From Aurantibacter aestuarii (GTDB taxonomy: Bacteria; Bacteroidota; Bacteroidia; Flavobacteriales; Flavobacteriaceae), in contig NZ_PXOQ01000007.1 in assembly GCF_003008425.1 (NCBI RefSeq), positions 954,419 to 1,018,418 on the forward strand: 64,000 nucleotides of DNA, in the 5' to 3' direction. Position 1 is the stretch's first letter; each line of letters opens with the position of its first letter. Under the pieces are notes generated by a model, which ran no database searches, had not been told where the DNA came from, and saw nothing but the letters and a program-made list of their open reading frames with translations. Positions 9,239-19,868 of the stretch are shown here, one piece after another. Made by a program: the position numbers and the translations under genes.

Positions 9239-9453
9239 ATTTATAAAAATCAACATTCACCTTGCGAGTTTAAAGTGTTGAAATTCAATTATTTATAGAT
9301 TTGCTTATTATATTTCAATTCAATAAAGTGTATTAAACGATTTATTTTGTAATTCAACTATTAAATATAAATTTTTTCAATAAAAATTACTGAGATATAA
9401 CTTCTTGCTCTAGCTTTATATGAATTATTTTTTAATTCATTAAATCGCTTAGT

Positions 9454-11043
9454 ATGAAAAATCTCGTTAATATCTTAGTTTTAATTGTTGGATTAAATGT
9501 TTTTCCGCAAAGTTCAAATTTATTAGATGATAATTTATATGAAGAGTATTCTAAAACCACTTCTTTAGATGACAATGGTTTTAGGTTTGACGTTTTAGAT
9601 TCAGGAATCAATACGAAGTTTTTTGAATATGGTTCAGGGTTTTTTATGAATAAGTTTATTGTGGTCACGTCTAGAAAAATTGGTGGTTTAGATAAAACAA
9701 ATAATGAAACAGGAGAATCGGATAAAAATTTATTTTGTTTTGATTATGATAAAAAAGGTAATTTAAGCTTGCCGCTTTTATTTTCTCACTTTATAAATTC
9801 ATTGGATCATGAAGATACAGGAACCTTTTCGACTAATGAAAATACTATGTTTTTTACACGAAGTTCTAAAAAAAATCCGATGATTTATGAACTATATAAA
9901 GCAGATTTAAAGCCAGAATCTAATGGTGTTTGGGAAAATATAAAGAAGGTGGATTTAGGGTTTAAAAATTGTTCAATCGAAAACCCAACAATGTCACCAG
10001 ATGGCAAGACACTTTATTTTACATCAAACGTAGACGGAGGATTTGGGGGTTTTGATATATACCGTGTTAGCGTTTTAGAAAACGGACAATTAGATGTTCC
10101 TGTTAACTTAGGAGCAGAGATAAATACAACAGTGGATGATAAGTTTCCTAGTTTTTCTAAAGATGGATCTTATTTGTATTTTGCATCTAAAGGGCATCAA
10201 AATTTAGGTGGTTTTGATATGTTCCGTTCCAAAATTGGTAATCAAAATTATTCCATGCCCGTAAATTTAGGATCAAGTATTAATACAAAGTATGATGAAA
10301 TTGCTATGTATTTCGCCTCAAATACTAAAGGTTACATATCTTCAAATAAATCTTATGGTAAAGGAGGATTTGATATTTATAAATTTGAGTTAGATCTTGT
10401 TGTACAAAAAATTGAAGGAAAAATTCTAGATAAAAAGTCTTTAGTAGCACTTCCAAATGCCACAATTATTTTAAAAGATTTTGATAACGCAATTATTGAA
10501 ACCGTAAAAAGTGACAAAGAAGGTACTTATATTTTTAGTGTAATGCCTTTTGAGAAATATGCAATTGAGGTTGAAAAAAAAGGGTTTGAGCCCTCTTTAT
10601 TTAAATTTGTTTCTAATAAAGGCGATAATAGGACTTATATGAAAAATATACTCATGGAGTCTACTGAAGCAGAAATTATTAAGTTAGAAGACAAAGAAAT
10701 AATTCAGGTTGAAAATATTTTGTTTGAATTTGATAGGTTTGTTCTTAAAGAAGAATCTAAAGTTACACTAGATAAAGTCTACGTGTTTTTGATAAAGCAT
10801 CCTGAAATGAGTATAAAATTAAACGCTCATACAGATCAAAATGGACCGGATTCTTATAATCTGAAACTATCAGAACAAAGAGCAGCTTCTGCTAAAAAAT
10901 ATCTTTTGGATAAAGGAATTGAGGCTTCTCGAATACAAAGTAAAGGTTATGGAGCCTCCAGTCCTCTAATAAATTGTAAAGGAGAATGTACCGATGAAGA
11001 AAATGCTAAAAATAGGAGGATAGAATTTATAATTATTGATTAA
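9454..11043 (+). CDS. OmpA-family envelope protein with PD40 repeats
   Basis: 529 residues. Signal peptide about 1-19. Then a beta-propeller-like region with PD40/WD40-like repeats (MSPDGKTLYFTSN...GGFDIYR, FSKDGSYLYFAS...GGFDMFR, SSNKSYGKGGFDIYKFE). A carboxypeptidase-regulatory-like beta-sandwich follows (about 320-390: IEGKILDKKSL...SDKEGTYIF). The C-terminal OmpA peptidoglycan-binding domain holds ILFEFDRF, HTDQNGPDSYNLKLSEQRA and NRRIEFIII. It probably tethers the outer membrane to peptidoglycan. This architecture resembles PorE of the type IX secretion system but lacks a TPR part, so I do not assign porE. Confidence 0.85.
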   Translation: MKNLVNILVLIVGLNVFPQSSNLLDDNLYEEYSKTTSLDDNGFRFDVLDSGINTKFFEYGSGFFMNKFIVVTSRKIGGLDKTNNETGESDKNLFCFDYDKKGNLSLPLLFSHFINSLDHEDTGTFSTNENTMFFTRSSKKNPMIYELYKADLKPESNGVWENIKKVDLGFKNCSIENPTMSPDGKTLYFTSNVDGGFGGFDIYRVSVLENGQLDVPVNLGAEINTTVDDKFPSFSKDGSYLYFASKGHQNLGGFDMFRSKIGNQNYSMPVNLGSSINTKYDEIAMYFASNTKGYISSNKSYGKGGFDIYKFELDLVVQKIEGKILDKKSLVALPNATIILKDFDNAIIETVKSDKEGTYIFSVMPFEKYAIEVEKKGFEPSLFKFVSNKGDNRTYMKNILMESTEAEIIKLEDKEIIQVENILFEFDRFVLKEESKVTLDKVYVFLIKHPEMSIKLNAHTDQNGPDSYNLKLSEQRAASAKKYLLDKGIEASRIQSKGYGASSPLINCKGECTDEENAKNRRIEFIIID

Positions 11044-11046
11044 AAC

Positions 11047-11075
11047 AAAAGGCACTTCAAAATGAAGTGCCTTTT
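11047..11075. terminator. Bidirectional terminator between the OmpA gene and clpX
   Basis: AAAAGGCACTTCA (11047-11059) pairs perfectly with TGAAGTGCCTTTT (11063-11075) around a 3-nt loop. A and T runs on both sides let it serve the two convergent genes. Confidence 0.88.
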
Positions 11076-11096
11076 ATATTTTTTAATATAATCTTT

Positions 11097-12329
11097 TTAA
11101 GAAACTGCTTTAAGTTTTTTAAGCGTAAGTTTACTTAGTTTTTCTTCAGCATATTCTTTGTCTATAGTTATTTCTTTGGTTTCGCTTCCTGGTAACTCAA
11201 ACATTGCATCGGTTAAGATTTCTTCGCATAATGAGCGCAGACCTCTAGCACCTAATTTGTACTCGACTGCTTTTTCTACAATATATTCTAAAGCATCTTC
11301 TGTAATATCTAAACTAATTTCATCCATATCAAACAGCTTTTTATACTGTTTAATTATGGCATTTTTAGGCTCTGTTAATATCGCACGTAGGGTTTTAGTA
11401 TCTAACGGATTCATATGAGATAATACTGGTAAACGACCAATTATTTCTGGAATTAAACCGAAATCCTTTAAGTCTTTAGGCGTAATGTATTGTAATAAAT
11501 TGGTTTGGTCTAAGTTGTCTTCACTTATAGAAGCAGCATAGCCAACCGCTTGCATATTTAAACGTTTAGAAATAACTCTTTCTATACCGTCAAAAGCACC
11601 ACCAGCAATAAATAAAATATTTTCGGTATTCACCTCAATAAATTTTTGGTCTGGATGCTTTCTTCCACCTTTTGGTGGAACATTAACTACAGTACCTTCT
11701 AATAGCTTTAAAAGTCCTTGTTGCACACCTTCACCAGAAACGTCTCTGGTAATAGATGGATTATCACTTTTACGAGCAATTTTATCAATTTCATCTATAA
11801 AAACAATCCCTTTCTCAGCTTTAGATAGATCATAATCTGCTGCTTGTAGTAATCGGGTTAAAATACTTTCCACATCTTCACCTACATATCCTGCTTCTGT
11901 TAAAACAGTAGCATCTACAATAGCTAAAGGAACGTTAAGCATTTTTGCTATAGTTTTAGCAATTAAAGTCTTACCTGTTCCTGTTTGTCCAACCATTATA
12001 ATGTTAGACTTCTGGATTTCTATATCGTCATCACTTACAGGTTGTAATAGTCGTTTATAGTGGTTATAAACCGCAACCGACATCACTTTTTTGGTAAATT
12101 CTTGACCAATAATATATTGATCCAAAAATTCTTTAATTTTTTGTGGCTTCTTCAGCATTAATTCTGCCGAAAGTTCGCTTTTGTCGTCTTGTTTAGATTC
12201 TTCTAAAACAATACCATGGGCTTGTTCGATACATCTGTCGCAAATATGTGCGTCAAATCCTGCAATTAACAAATTGGTTTCTGGTTTTTTACGACCACAA
12301 AATGAACATTCTAATTCTTCTTTTGCCAT
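11097..12329 (-). CDS. clpX: ATP-dependent Clp protease ATP-binding subunit ClpX
   Basis: 410 residues. An N-terminal zinc-binding domain (Cys8, Cys11, Cys30, Cys33) recognises adaptors and substrates. The AAA+ module has Walker A GQTGTGKT at 114-121, Walker [11 protein letters not shown] and the [11 protein letters not shown] pore segment. ClpX hexamers unfold tagged proteins and feed them to ClpP. The gene follows clpP by 71 nt on the same strand, and that gap holds a strong hairpin. Confidence 0.98.
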   Translation of the reverse strand: MAKEELECSFCGRKKPETNLLIAGFDAHICDRCIEQAHGIVLEESKQDDKSELSAELMLKKPQKIKEFLDQYIIGQEFTKKVMSVAVYNHYKRLLQPVSDDDIEIQKSNIIMVGQTGTGKTLIAKTIAKMLNVPLAIVDATVLTEAGYVGEDVESILTRLLQAADYDLSKAEKGIVFIDEIDKIARKSDNPSITRDVSGEGVQQGLLKLLEGTVVNVPPKGGRKHPDQKFIEVNTENILFIAGGAFDGIERVISKRLNMQAVGYAASISEDNLDQTNLLQYITPKDLKDFGLIPEIIGRLPVLSHMNPLDTKTLRAILTEPKNAIIKQYKKLFDMDEISLDITEDALEYIVEKAVEYKLGARGLRSLCEEILTDAMFELPGSETKEITIDKEYAEEKLSKLTLKKLKAVS

Positions 12330-12346
12330 TATAATTTCATGTTATA

Positions 12347-12383
12347 GACTGAAAACTATGTGATAAACACATTGTTTTCAGCC
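12347..12383 (-). promoter_or_regulatory. Intercistronic hairpin between clpP and clpX
   Basis: On the minus strand GGCTGAAAAC...ATGTG pairs with CACAT...GTTTTCAGTC, about 14 pairs with one bulged position and a short loop. No U-run follows in the direction of transcription. It is therefore better read as an mRNA processing or stability element, or a partial attenuator, than as a terminator. Confidence 0.5.
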
Positions 12384-12400
12384 TAAAAATTTAATAAGTT

Positions 12401-13078
12401 TTATGAGTTACGAGCTAAAATTTCGTCAATCATACCGTATTCTTTTGCTTTATCGGCTTTCATCCAGTAATCACGATCGGAATCCTGATACACTTTGTCG
12501 TAAGATTGACCAGAGTGTTTACTAATAATGTTGTAAAGCTCTTCTTTTAAGATAAGAATCTCACGAGCAGTAATTTCAATATCACTTGCCTGACCTTGTG
12601 CGCCACCTAATGGTTGGTGTATCATAACACGAGAATGTGTTAATCCGCTACGTTTTCCTGGAGCACCAGCACATAATAATACCGCGCCCATAGAGGCAGC
12701 CATACCTGTACAAATAGTTGCTACATCTGGTTTAATAAATTGCATGGTGTCATAAATTCCTAAACCAGCATAAACACTTCCTCCTGGAGAATTAATGTAG
12801 ATTTGTATGTCTTTAGAAGCATCTGCGCTTTCTAAAAATAATAATTGAGCCTGGATAATATTAGCAACTTGGTCGTTAATTCCTGTTCCTAAAAAGATGA
12901 TACGATCCATCATTAAACGAGAGAATACGTCCATTGCAAGCACATTCATTTGGCGCTCTTCAATAATATTTGGGGTAAGATTAGTAGGGTACATACTACT
13001 AATAATTTTGTTGTAGTAGTTACTGTTGATCCCTTGATCCTTTATTGCAAATTTTTCAAATTCTTTTCCGAAATCCAT
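12401..13078 (-). CDS. clpP: ATP-dependent Clp protease proteolytic subunit ClpP
   Basis: 225 residues. The catalytic triad is readable: Ser129 in GMAASMGA, His154 in MIHQPLGG and Asp203 in DRDYWM, with the spacing of characterised ClpP. The N-terminal 40 residues before the NIIEERQM segment are a propeptide-like extension usual in flavobacteria. ClpP tetradecamers degrade proteins delivered by ClpX. It is transcribed toward clpX and is separated from tig by a terminator. Confidence 0.98.
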   Translation of the reverse strand: MDFGKEFEKFAIKDQGINSNYYNKIISSMYPTNLTPNIIEERQMNVLAMDVFSRLMMDRIIFLGTGINDQVANIIQAQLLFLESADASKDIQIYINSPGGSVYAGLGIYDTMQFIKPDVATICTGMAASMGAVLLCAGAPGKRSGLTHSRVMIHQPLGGAQGQASDIEITAREILILKEELYNIISKHSGQSYDKVYQDSDRDYWMKADKAKEYGMIDEILARNS

Positions 13079-13186
13079 AGTATAATTTTACGTTGTTATT
13101 TGTTATCATTTCTAGTAGTTACACCAGAAGTTTAAAGTTATTATTCTGAAAGCGTTTTATGAAATTTTTGTAATGATTTTAACGCT

Positions 13187-13225
13187 AAAAAAATAGACCT
13201 TGAATTAAAGTAAATTCAAGGTCTA
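13187..13225 (-). terminator. Terminator after tig
   Basis: TAGACCTTGAATT (13194-13206) and AATTCAAGGTCTA (13213-13225) form a perfect 13-bp stem. On the minus strand it is followed by a run of seven T (13187-13193). It separates tig from clpP although the order tig-clpP-clpX is kept. Confidence 0.88.
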
Positions 13226-13281
13226 AAGATAATAATTATTTGTTTAAAACGATTATGCCGTTTTAAGTTGAATAGCTCTAA

Positions 13282-14610
13282 TTATTTTTGCTTACCGTAA
13301 ACTTCGGTTACAAAATCTTCGTAGCTTAATTCTTTAGTTTTCGTGTTTGCTTTTTCTTTATAAAGATCTAGTAATTTTTTACTTACAACCTGCTCAGAAA
13401 TTTTACGAACTTCATCTTGGTTAGACAGCACACGCGCAGCGATATCATCTAATTCTTTATCTGAAGGATTCATTTGACCAAATTGTGCCATCTGCATTCT
13501 AATCATATCCTTTGCAGAAGCTTTAACGTCTTCAAAGTCAACTTTTAAATCGTTGTCTTTCATTAATTTTCCTTCAATTAACTGGTAACGTAAGCTCTTT
13601 TCAGATTTTTCGTATTCTTCTTTAGCTTCTTCTAAGGTTAATTGCTTTTCGCCTGCAGTTTGCATCCACTTAGTTAAAAATTCGCTTGGTAAGTCAAATT
13701 TTGTGTTTTCAACTAAATGTTCTGTTACATCATTTAAAAACTTTTGATCAGCTTGTTGTACAAACTGTTTTTCAGCGTCTTCTTTAATTTTAGATTTTAA
13801 TTCAGTTACAGACTTAACTACATCTTTCCCAAATAACTTATCGAATAATTCTTGATCAAGCTCTGCTGCTTCACGTTTGTTAATTTCATTAATTTCAAAA
13901 TTAACTTCAATATCTAAACCGTGAACTTTATCATGCTCTACTTTTAAAGCATTCTGTAATTCATGCTCGTCATTAAAAAGTCCTTTAGTTTTTAAATTTA
14001 ATTGGTCTCCAGCTATAGCGCCAATAAATTTTTTCTCGTTGGTTTTACCTTTAATTTGCTCTAAAGTAAAAGTGAATTTATTTTCAATTCCTTCCGCTTC
14101 ATTTGTAAAAGTTCCTGTTATTTCAGAATCTTTTTCAACTTCATTTTGAGAAATAAGTTTTCCGTATTGTTTTTGGATACGTTCTACTTGCTCATCAATC
14201 ATTTTATCGTCTGCTACAATATTGTAACGTGTAATGGCTTTTTTAGCATTTAAGTCCACATCAAATTCTGGAGATAAACCTAATTCAAACTCAAAAGAAT
14301 AATCGTCATCTTCCCATTCAATATCTTTTACTTTTGGTAAAGGATTACCTAAGATATCTAATTTTTCTTCAGATAAATATTTGTTTAAGTTTTCTTGTAA
14401 AAGTTTGTTTACTTCTTCCGCTAAAACTGCTTTACCATATTGTTTTTTTACCATTCCCATTGGGACATGACCTTTTCTAAAACCAGGGATGTTAGCTGTT
14501 TTACGGTAATCTGTAAGTATTTTTTCTACTTTAGCGCTATAATCTTCTTTAGCGATATCTACTTTAACGACTGCATTTAATGCATCAATATTTTCTCTTG
14601 TTATTTTCAT
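13282..14610 (-). CDS. tig: Trigger factor
   Basis: 442 residues from the ATG at 14610 (MKITRENIDALNAVVKV). An extension to 14652 is rejected because the predicted promoter lies at 14640-14670, inside it. The N-terminal ribosome-binding domain has the family loop as GFRKGHVPMGMV (about 43-54). A central PPIase-like segment and a long helical C-terminal chaperone domain follow. The middle domain is degenerate compared with the proteobacterial one, as is usual for Bacteroidota. It binds the ribosome exit tunnel and shields nascent chains. Neighbour genes clpP and clpX handle failed proteins. Confidence 0.95.
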   Translation of the reverse strand: MKITRENIDALNAVVKVDIAKEDYSAKVEKILTDYRKTANIPGFRKGHVPMGMVKKQYGKAVLAEEVNKLLQENLNKYLSEEKLDILGNPLPKVKDIEWEDDDYSFEFELGLSPEFDVDLNAKKAITRYNIVADDKMIDEQVERIQKQYGKLISQNEVEKDSEITGTFTNEAEGIENKFTFTLEQIKGKTNEKKFIGAIAGDQLNLKTKGLFNDEHELQNALKVEHDKVHGLDIEVNFEINEINKREAAELDQELFDKLFGKDVVKSVTELKSKIKEDAEKQFVQQADQKFLNDVTEHLVENTKFDLPSEFLTKWMQTAGEKQLTLEEAKEEYEKSEKSLRYQLIEGKLMKDNDLKVDFEDVKASAKDMIRMQMAQFGQMNPSDKELDDIAARVLSNQDEVRKISEQVVSKKLLDLYKEKANTKTKELSYEDFVTEVYGKQK

Positions 14611-14639
14611 TATGTAAAAATGATATAAAAATTGGAGTG

Positions 14640-14670
14640 CAAAAATACTCATTTTTTACACGTTTCCAAA
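14640..14670 (-). promoter_or_regulatory. Promoter of tig
   Basis: On the minus strand TTTG (14670-14667), a 19-nt spacer and TATTTTTG (14647-14640) match the Bacteroidota -33/-7 pattern exactly. The start of transcription falls about 20 nt before the tig ATG. Confidence 0.75.
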
Positions 14671-14694
14671 GTTTTTAAGTGGTTGAATTTCAGC

Positions 14695-15048
14695 TTAGTT
14701 TTTTGGTTCTTTAAATATGGAATGAAGTATAGATTGCAAAACAGAAAGAAGGATGCTAAAAAGTAATGCAATCCAGATGCTGCTTACGGCAAAACCATCT
14801 ATTAAATAGTCTGCCAGCATAATAATTAATGCGTTTATAATTAACAGGAATAAGCCTAAAGTAAATATAGTAATTGGTAAGGTGAAAATAATTAAAATGG
14901 GTCTTACAAATAAATTTAAAAGGGCTAAAACTATGGCTACAATTAATGCAGAAACTATGGTATTACCGCCTAAAGTTACTCCAGGTAGGAGATAAGCTAA
15001 TAGTATAACGGCTATTGTATTTATTAAAAGTTTAAGTATGATATTCAT
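14695..15048 (-). CDS. Phage holin family 4-like small membrane protein
   Basis: 117 residues, almost all hydrophobic, with about four membrane segments. FVRPILIIFTLPITIFTLGLF is typical of the Phage_holin_4_2/YvlD-like family. Despite the family name these are usually chromosomal membrane proteins with no lysis role. It lies 15 nt after the hydrolase gene, so it is probably co-transcribed with it. Function unknown. Confidence 0.82.
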   Translation of the reverse strand: MNIILKLLINTIAVILLAYLLPGVTLGGNTIVSALIVAIVLALLNLFVRPILIIFTLPITIFTLGLFLLIINALIIMLADYLIDGFAVSSIWIALLFSILLSVLQSILHSIFKEPKN

Positions 15049-15063
15049 GATGTTTGTTTTTAA

Positions 15064-15831
15064 TTATGAATTAATAAAATCCATAGTGTAGTTATAAAAT
15101 TCCTGAGGATTCTCGGCGTGCAACCAGTGTCCTGCGTTAGAAACAGTGTTTATATGTGCTTCTGGAAAATGGGTTTTAATAAGTGTTTCGTCTGAGCTTG
15201 GAATATATTCACTTTTATCGCCTCTTAAAAAAAGCGTGTCTTTATTAAATTGGGCATGTATAGGTAATGCTTCTCCAACTTCCGAGACATTTTCTGTTAA
15301 TGCTTCCAAATTCATCCGTAAGCCTAAAGTTCCTTTTTTTACCCAATAAAGATTTTTTAATAAAAACATGCGTGTGCCGGCATCTGGAACATAATTGGAT
15401 AAAGCGTCGTCTGCATCGCCACGCGACTCTAATTTATCGAAATCTAATGCACTTAGCCCTTTTAAAATACTATCGTGATGGATTGGGTAAAAACGAGGTG
15501 ATATGTCTGCAATTATTAATTTTGATACCAATTCTGAGTAAAGTGAAGCAAATAACATGGCTGTTTTGCCTCCCATAGAATGTCCTAAAAGTATAATATC
15601 TTCCAGATTATGTTCTGTGCAATAAGTTTTTAAATCTTCTGCTAATACGTAATAATTAAAATAATCGCTATGCGGACTTCGGCCATGATTTCTTTGGTCT
15701 ACTAAATGCACTTCTAAATTCTGTTCGGCAAACTGTTTGCCTAGAGTTTTCCAGTTATCGCCAGTACCTAAAAATCCGTGAAGTATAATAAATGGTTTTC
15801 CAGAGCCTATAATATTGGAGTGTAATTGCAT
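15064..15831 (-). CDS. Alpha/beta hydrolase (YbfF-like esterase)
   Basis: 255 residues. It has the oxyanion HGFLGTGDNW (18-27), DQRNHGRSP, the nucleophile elbow GHSMGG, and a C-terminal GHWLHAENPQEF with the catalytic His. This resembles the YbfF acyl-CoA/esterase group. The substrate is unknown. Upstream (minus strand) is pdxJ, and the 8-copy heptamer repeat lies in the gap between them. Confidence 0.85.
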   Translation of the reverse strand: MQLHSNIIGSGKPFIILHGFLGTGDNWKTLGKQFAEQNLEVHLVDQRNHGRSPHSDYFNYYVLAEDLKTYCTEHNLEDIILLGHSMGGKTAMLFASLYSELVSKLIIADISPRFYPIHHDSILKGLSALDFDKLESRGDADDALSNYVPDAGTRMFLLKNLYWVKKGTLGLRMNLEALTENVSEVGEALPIHAQFNKDTLFLRGDKSEYIPSSDETLIKTHFPEAHINTVSNAGHWLHAENPQEFYNYTMDFINS

Positions 15832-15931
15832 ATTGAGCTTTTTGGTTTGTGAGTTTAAAAGTTTATTTAGTAAAACGTTTATTAATCTTTGGTAATAAAA
15901 AGCAGAGGTGTAGATAACGATTTTTTAATTT

Positions 15932-16698
<767 letters not shown>

Positions 16699-16788
16699 GG
16701 TTTTTGTGTTAAATAAAGCAAAAATACAAAGTGTAAGAACTTTATTGAGTTAAAAATTGATTAATTTGCAGTAAATATAAACGATACT

Positions 16789-17448
16789 ATGCCCTTATCT
16801 AATTATATCATAAACGATGTGAAACCTTTATTGGTTACCGATAAAATAAGTGATTTACAACTCTTGTTTAATCAGTTGACCTATTCTCATATTCCCATTC
16901 AAAATGAAGATGGGATATATTTAGGTTGTGTGTCTGAAAATGATGCTTATTGTTTTGAAAGCGATAAAGTCTTAAAAGAGTGTTCTTACGCTACAGAAGG
17001 TTTCTTTGTAAGACCTCAGGCTACTTGGTTAAATGTACTAGAAGTTTTTGCTCAAAATAACACCAATATCATGCCTGTTCTGGGAGATCAGAATGAGTAT
17101 TTAGGTTATTATGAGTTAAATGATATTATTAGCCTATTTAATGAAACGCCATTTTTTGCAGAACCTGGTGGTATTTTAATTGTTGAAAAAGGATTGCAGG
17201 ATTTTTCCATGAGCGAAATTGCTCAAGTTGTAGAAACAAATAACGGTAAGATGCTTGGAGCATTTGTGTCTAAAATTGAAAATGATTTAGCGCAAATTAC
17301 TTTAAAAATAGGTAATGCCAGTTTAAATGATGTGATACAGAGTTTTAGAAGATATAGTTATAATATTATTTCTGAAATAGAGGATGATGTGTATTTGGAA
17401 AGTTTGAAAGATCGCTCGGATTACCTTAATAAGTATCTAAGTATATAA
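16789..17448 (+). CDS. CBS-domain protein with C-terminal ACT-like region
   Basis: 219 residues, cytoplasmic. Two CBS motifs (about 15-60 and 78-125: HIPIQNEDGIYLGCVSEND and NIMPVLGDQNEYLGYYEL) form a Bateman nucleotide-sensing pair. The last 80 residues (GGILIVEKGLQDFSMSEIAQVVETNNGKML) look like an ACT-type ligand fold. It is followed by nadK after 16 nt on the same strand, which hints at a common role in nucleotide or cofactor sensing. No enzyme domain is present. Confidence 0.82.
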   Translation: MPLSNYIINDVKPLLVTDKISDLQLLFNQLTYSHIPIQNEDGIYLGCVSENDAYCFESDKVLKECSYATEGFFVRPQATWLNVLEVFAQNNTNIMPVLGDQNEYLGYYELNDIISLFNETPFFAEPGGILIVEKGLQDFSMSEIAQVVETNNGKMLGAFVSKIENDLAQITLKIGNASLNDVIQSFRRYSYNIISEIEDDVYLESLKDRSDYLNKYLSI

Positions 17449-17464
17449 TTTTAATTTACTTATC

Positions 17465-18334
17465 ATGAAAATCGCCATATACAGTCAGTTTCAAAAAAAT
17501 AAATCTTTAGATTCTTTTGTGAAACTCTTAGAGGTTTTAAACAAAAAGGCGTTTAAGGTTTATATTGAAGAAGAGTTTTACACTAAGATCAATAGAAACT
17601 CTTTTCTAGAACTAGAGACGTTTACAGAGCTCGATAACTCTTACGATTTGTTAATAAGTGTTGGCGGTGATGGAACTATTTTAAGAGCAGTAACCTTTTT
17701 AAGAAATTTAGATATTCCATTAATAGGAGTAAACACAGGTAGATTAGGTTTTTTAGCGACGATTCAAACCAATGAAATTCAAGATGCTATAGAAGCTATT
17801 TTAAACAAGGATTATAATATTTCTGAGCGAAGTCTATTAGAAATTTTGTCTACAGAAGCTACAAAAGGAATTGGGTCTCTTAATTTTGCTTTAAATGAAA
17901 TTGCAGTTAGTCGAAAGGACACCACTTCTATGATTACAGTAGAAACCAAGTTGAATGGCGAATATTTAACTTCTTATTGGAGTGATGGATTAATTGTATC
18001 AACACCTACGGGTTCCACAGGATATTCACTTAGTTGTGGTGGTCCGGTAATTACTCCAAACACATCCAGTTTAATTTTAACACCTATAGCGCCACATAAC
18101 TTAAGTGCAAGACCACTAGTTATAAAGGACGATACCGAAATTACTTTGAAAGTAAGTGGTCGCGAGAAAAACTATTTAGTTTCATTAGATTCCCGAATTG
18201 CTACACTGAAAAATAACACCGAAATAACTATTAGAAAAGCGCCTTTTAAAATTAAGATGATAGAGCTTAATCATGAGAGTTTTTTACAAACACTTCGTAA
18301 AAAATTACTTTGGGGAGAAGATAAACGCAATTAA
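17465..18334 (+). CDS. nadK: NAD kinase
   Basis: 289 residues. The ATP-binding GGDGT is at 67-71. It is followed by GVNTGRLGFLA, and later by SDGLIVSTPTGSTGYSLSCGGP and APHNLSARPLV, which are the usual NAD/ATP sites. It phosphorylates NAD to NADP. The gene is 16 nt after the CBS protein gene and probably shares its transcript. Confidence 0.97.
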   Translation: MKIAIYSQFQKNKSLDSFVKLLEVLNKKAFKVYIEEEFYTKINRNSFLELETFTELDNSYDLLISVGGDGTILRAVTFLRNLDIPLIGVNTGRLGFLATIQTNEIQDAIEAILNKDYNISERSLLEILSTEATKGIGSLNFALNEIAVSRKDTTSMITVETKLNGEYLTSYWSDGLIVSTPTGSTGYSLSCGGPVITPNTSSLILTPIAPHNLSARPLVIKDDTEITLKVSGREKNYLVSLDSRIATLKNNTEITIRKAPFKIKMIELNHESFLQTLRKKLLWGEDKRN

Positions 18335-18385
18335 CTACAATAATAAGTCTGGATTTTAGTTTTTATGGTAACTATTTAAATCCTA

Positions 18386-18417
18386 TTGTTATAGGCAATT
18401 CTTATTTATTATATTTG
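18386..18417 (+). promoter_or_regulatory. Promoter of the DUF6089-uppS-bamA cluster
   Basis: TTG (18386-18388), a 21-nt spacer and TATATTTG (18410-18417) match the phylum promoter pattern. The start would be about 12 nt before the first ATG at 18435. Confidence 0.7.
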
Positions 18418-18434
18418 CAACCCTTAAAAATAAT

Positions 18435-19127
18435 ATGAATCGTTTTTTCCTACTTATTAGTGCCTTAATAATTACTCAGTGGAGTTATAGCCAAATTCAT
18501 GAATTTGGCGTAATGGTTGGCGGAAGTAATTTTATTGGAGATGTTGGTTCTACACGTTATATCGCTCCAAAAAACACAGCATTTGGAGGTGTTTACAAAT
18601 GGAATAGAAGTCCTAGACATTCCTTTCGTTTTTCAGCATTATTTACAGAATTAGAAGGAATAGATAATGACTCAGACGATCCAAGTAGAAAACTACGTGG
18701 CTACGAATTTACAAACGATATTTTAGAATTGTCCTTAGGGATGGAATTTACATTTTTCGATTTTGACTTACACAGACCTGGAAATAAATCGACTCCATAC
18801 TTGTATACAGGAGTTACCGTGGCATTTCATGATAACTATTTTTTTGATTCCAGAGGTGTGTATACACCAGAGAACACAAAAAGCCAAGCCTGGGGTATAC
18901 CTGCTGTTGTAGGTTATAAAACTACCCTTACAGATAATCTTATTTTAGCTTTTGAAATTGGCGCCCGATATACGTTTTCAGATGAATTAGATGGTAGTGT
19001 TCCAGATACTAAAGAAAATATACCCGATTTAAGTTTTGGAAATATTAATAATAATGATTGGTATATGTTTACTGGTATTACTTTATCTTATACCTTTGGC
19101 CGAAATCCTTGTTACTGTAATTTTTAA
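18435..19127 (+). CDS. DUF6089 outer-membrane beta-barrel protein
   Basis: 230 residues. Signal peptide about 1-19 (ending SYSQ), then IHEFGVMVGGSNFIGDVG, beta-barrel-like alternation and a C-terminus ending in aromatic-rich strands (GITLSYTFGRNPCYCNF). DUF6089 genes are repeatedly found before uppS and bamA in flavobacteria, to my knowledge. That suggests a link to outer membrane assembly, but no function is proven. Its stop codon touches the uppS start. Confidence 0.82.
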   Translation: MNRFFLLISALIITQWSYSQIHEFGVMVGGSNFIGDVGSTRYIAPKNTAFGGVYKWNRSPRHSFRFSALFTELEGIDNDSDDPSRKLRGYEFTNDILELSLGMEFTFFDFDLHRPGNKSTPYLYTGVTVAFHDNYFFDSRGVYTPENTKSQAWGIPAVVGYKTTLTDNLILAFEIGARYTFSDELDGSVPDTKENIPDLSFGNINNNDWYMFTGITLSYTFGRNPCYCNF

Positions 19128-19868
19128 ATGAATTTATTAGAACAGATACATAAAGACCGTTTGCCCAAACATATTGCCATTATTATGGATGGTAATGGGC
19201 GCTGGGCAAAAAATAAAGGATTACTACGAGTAGTAGGACACGAAAATGGAACGAAATCGGTTAGGGAAACTGTAGAGACTTGTGCTAAGTTAGGTGTAGA
19301 TCATCTTACACTATATGCATTTTCAACTGAAAATTGGAATCGTCCAAAACTGGAAGTAGACTCTTTAATGAAGCTTTTAGTGTCGTCTCTAAAAAAAGAA
19401 ATCAACACACTTCAGGATAATAACATACAGCTTAATGCTATTGGGAATTTAAACGCATTACCAAAAAAAGTGCATAAGGAACTTTTAGATGTTATAGGAA
19501 AAACAGCACAAAATACTCGAATGAAGCTTTCTTTGGCTTTAAGTTATGGCTCTAGAGAAGAGTTAATTAATGCCGTTAAAGAAATAAGCGATAAAGTTAA
19601 AAATAATATAATTTCATGTGAAAAAATAGATGAATCAACTATAAATGAGCATCTTTACACGCGAAACTTACCAGATGTAGACCTGCTTATTAGAACAAGT
19701 GGTGAGCAACGTATTAGCAATTTTTTACTATGGCAAATTGCCTATGCAGAATTGTGTTTTGAAGATGTCCTGTGGCCAGATTTTACACAGGAGCATTTAT
19801 TAAAAGCCATTATAGATTATCAAAAAAGAGAACGTAGGTTCGGGAAAACAAGTGAACAACTTAGCTAA
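19128..19868 (+). CDS. uppS: Isoprenyl transferase (undecaprenyl diphosphate synthase)
   Basis: 246 residues. The catalytic Asp21 lies in IIMDGNGRWAK. Substrate-binding FSTENWNRP and the C-terminal RTSGEQRISNFLLWQ are present. It makes the polyprenyl carrier lipid for peptidoglycan and O-antigen. The ATG follows the DUF6089 stop directly and the 3' end overlaps bamA by 17 nt, so the three genes are translationally linked. Confidence 0.97.
   Translation: MNLLEQIHKDRLPKHIAIIMDGNGRWAKNKGLLRVVGHENGTKSVRETVETCAKLGVDHLTLYAFSTENWNRPKLEVDSLMKLLVSSLKKEINTLQDNNIQLNAIGNLNALPKKVHKELLDVIGKTAQNTRMKLSLALSYGSREELINAVKEISDKVKNNIISCEKIDESTINEHLYTRNLPDVDLLIRTSGEQRISNFLLWQIAYAELCFEDVLWPDFTQEHLLKAIIDYQKRERRFGKTSEQLS

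Noticed and set aside
9454-11043. Assignment as PorE of the type IX system
   Set aside because: PD40, carboxypeptidase-regulatory and OmpA domains agree, but the TPR part is missing and no por genes adjoin it.
14611-14652. Longer N-terminus for trigger factor
   Set aside because: The extra 14 residues span the predicted promoter and match no family start.
14695-15048. Holin as a sign of a prophage
   Set aside because: The family is a widespread chromosomal membrane protein and no phage structural or lysis genes are near.
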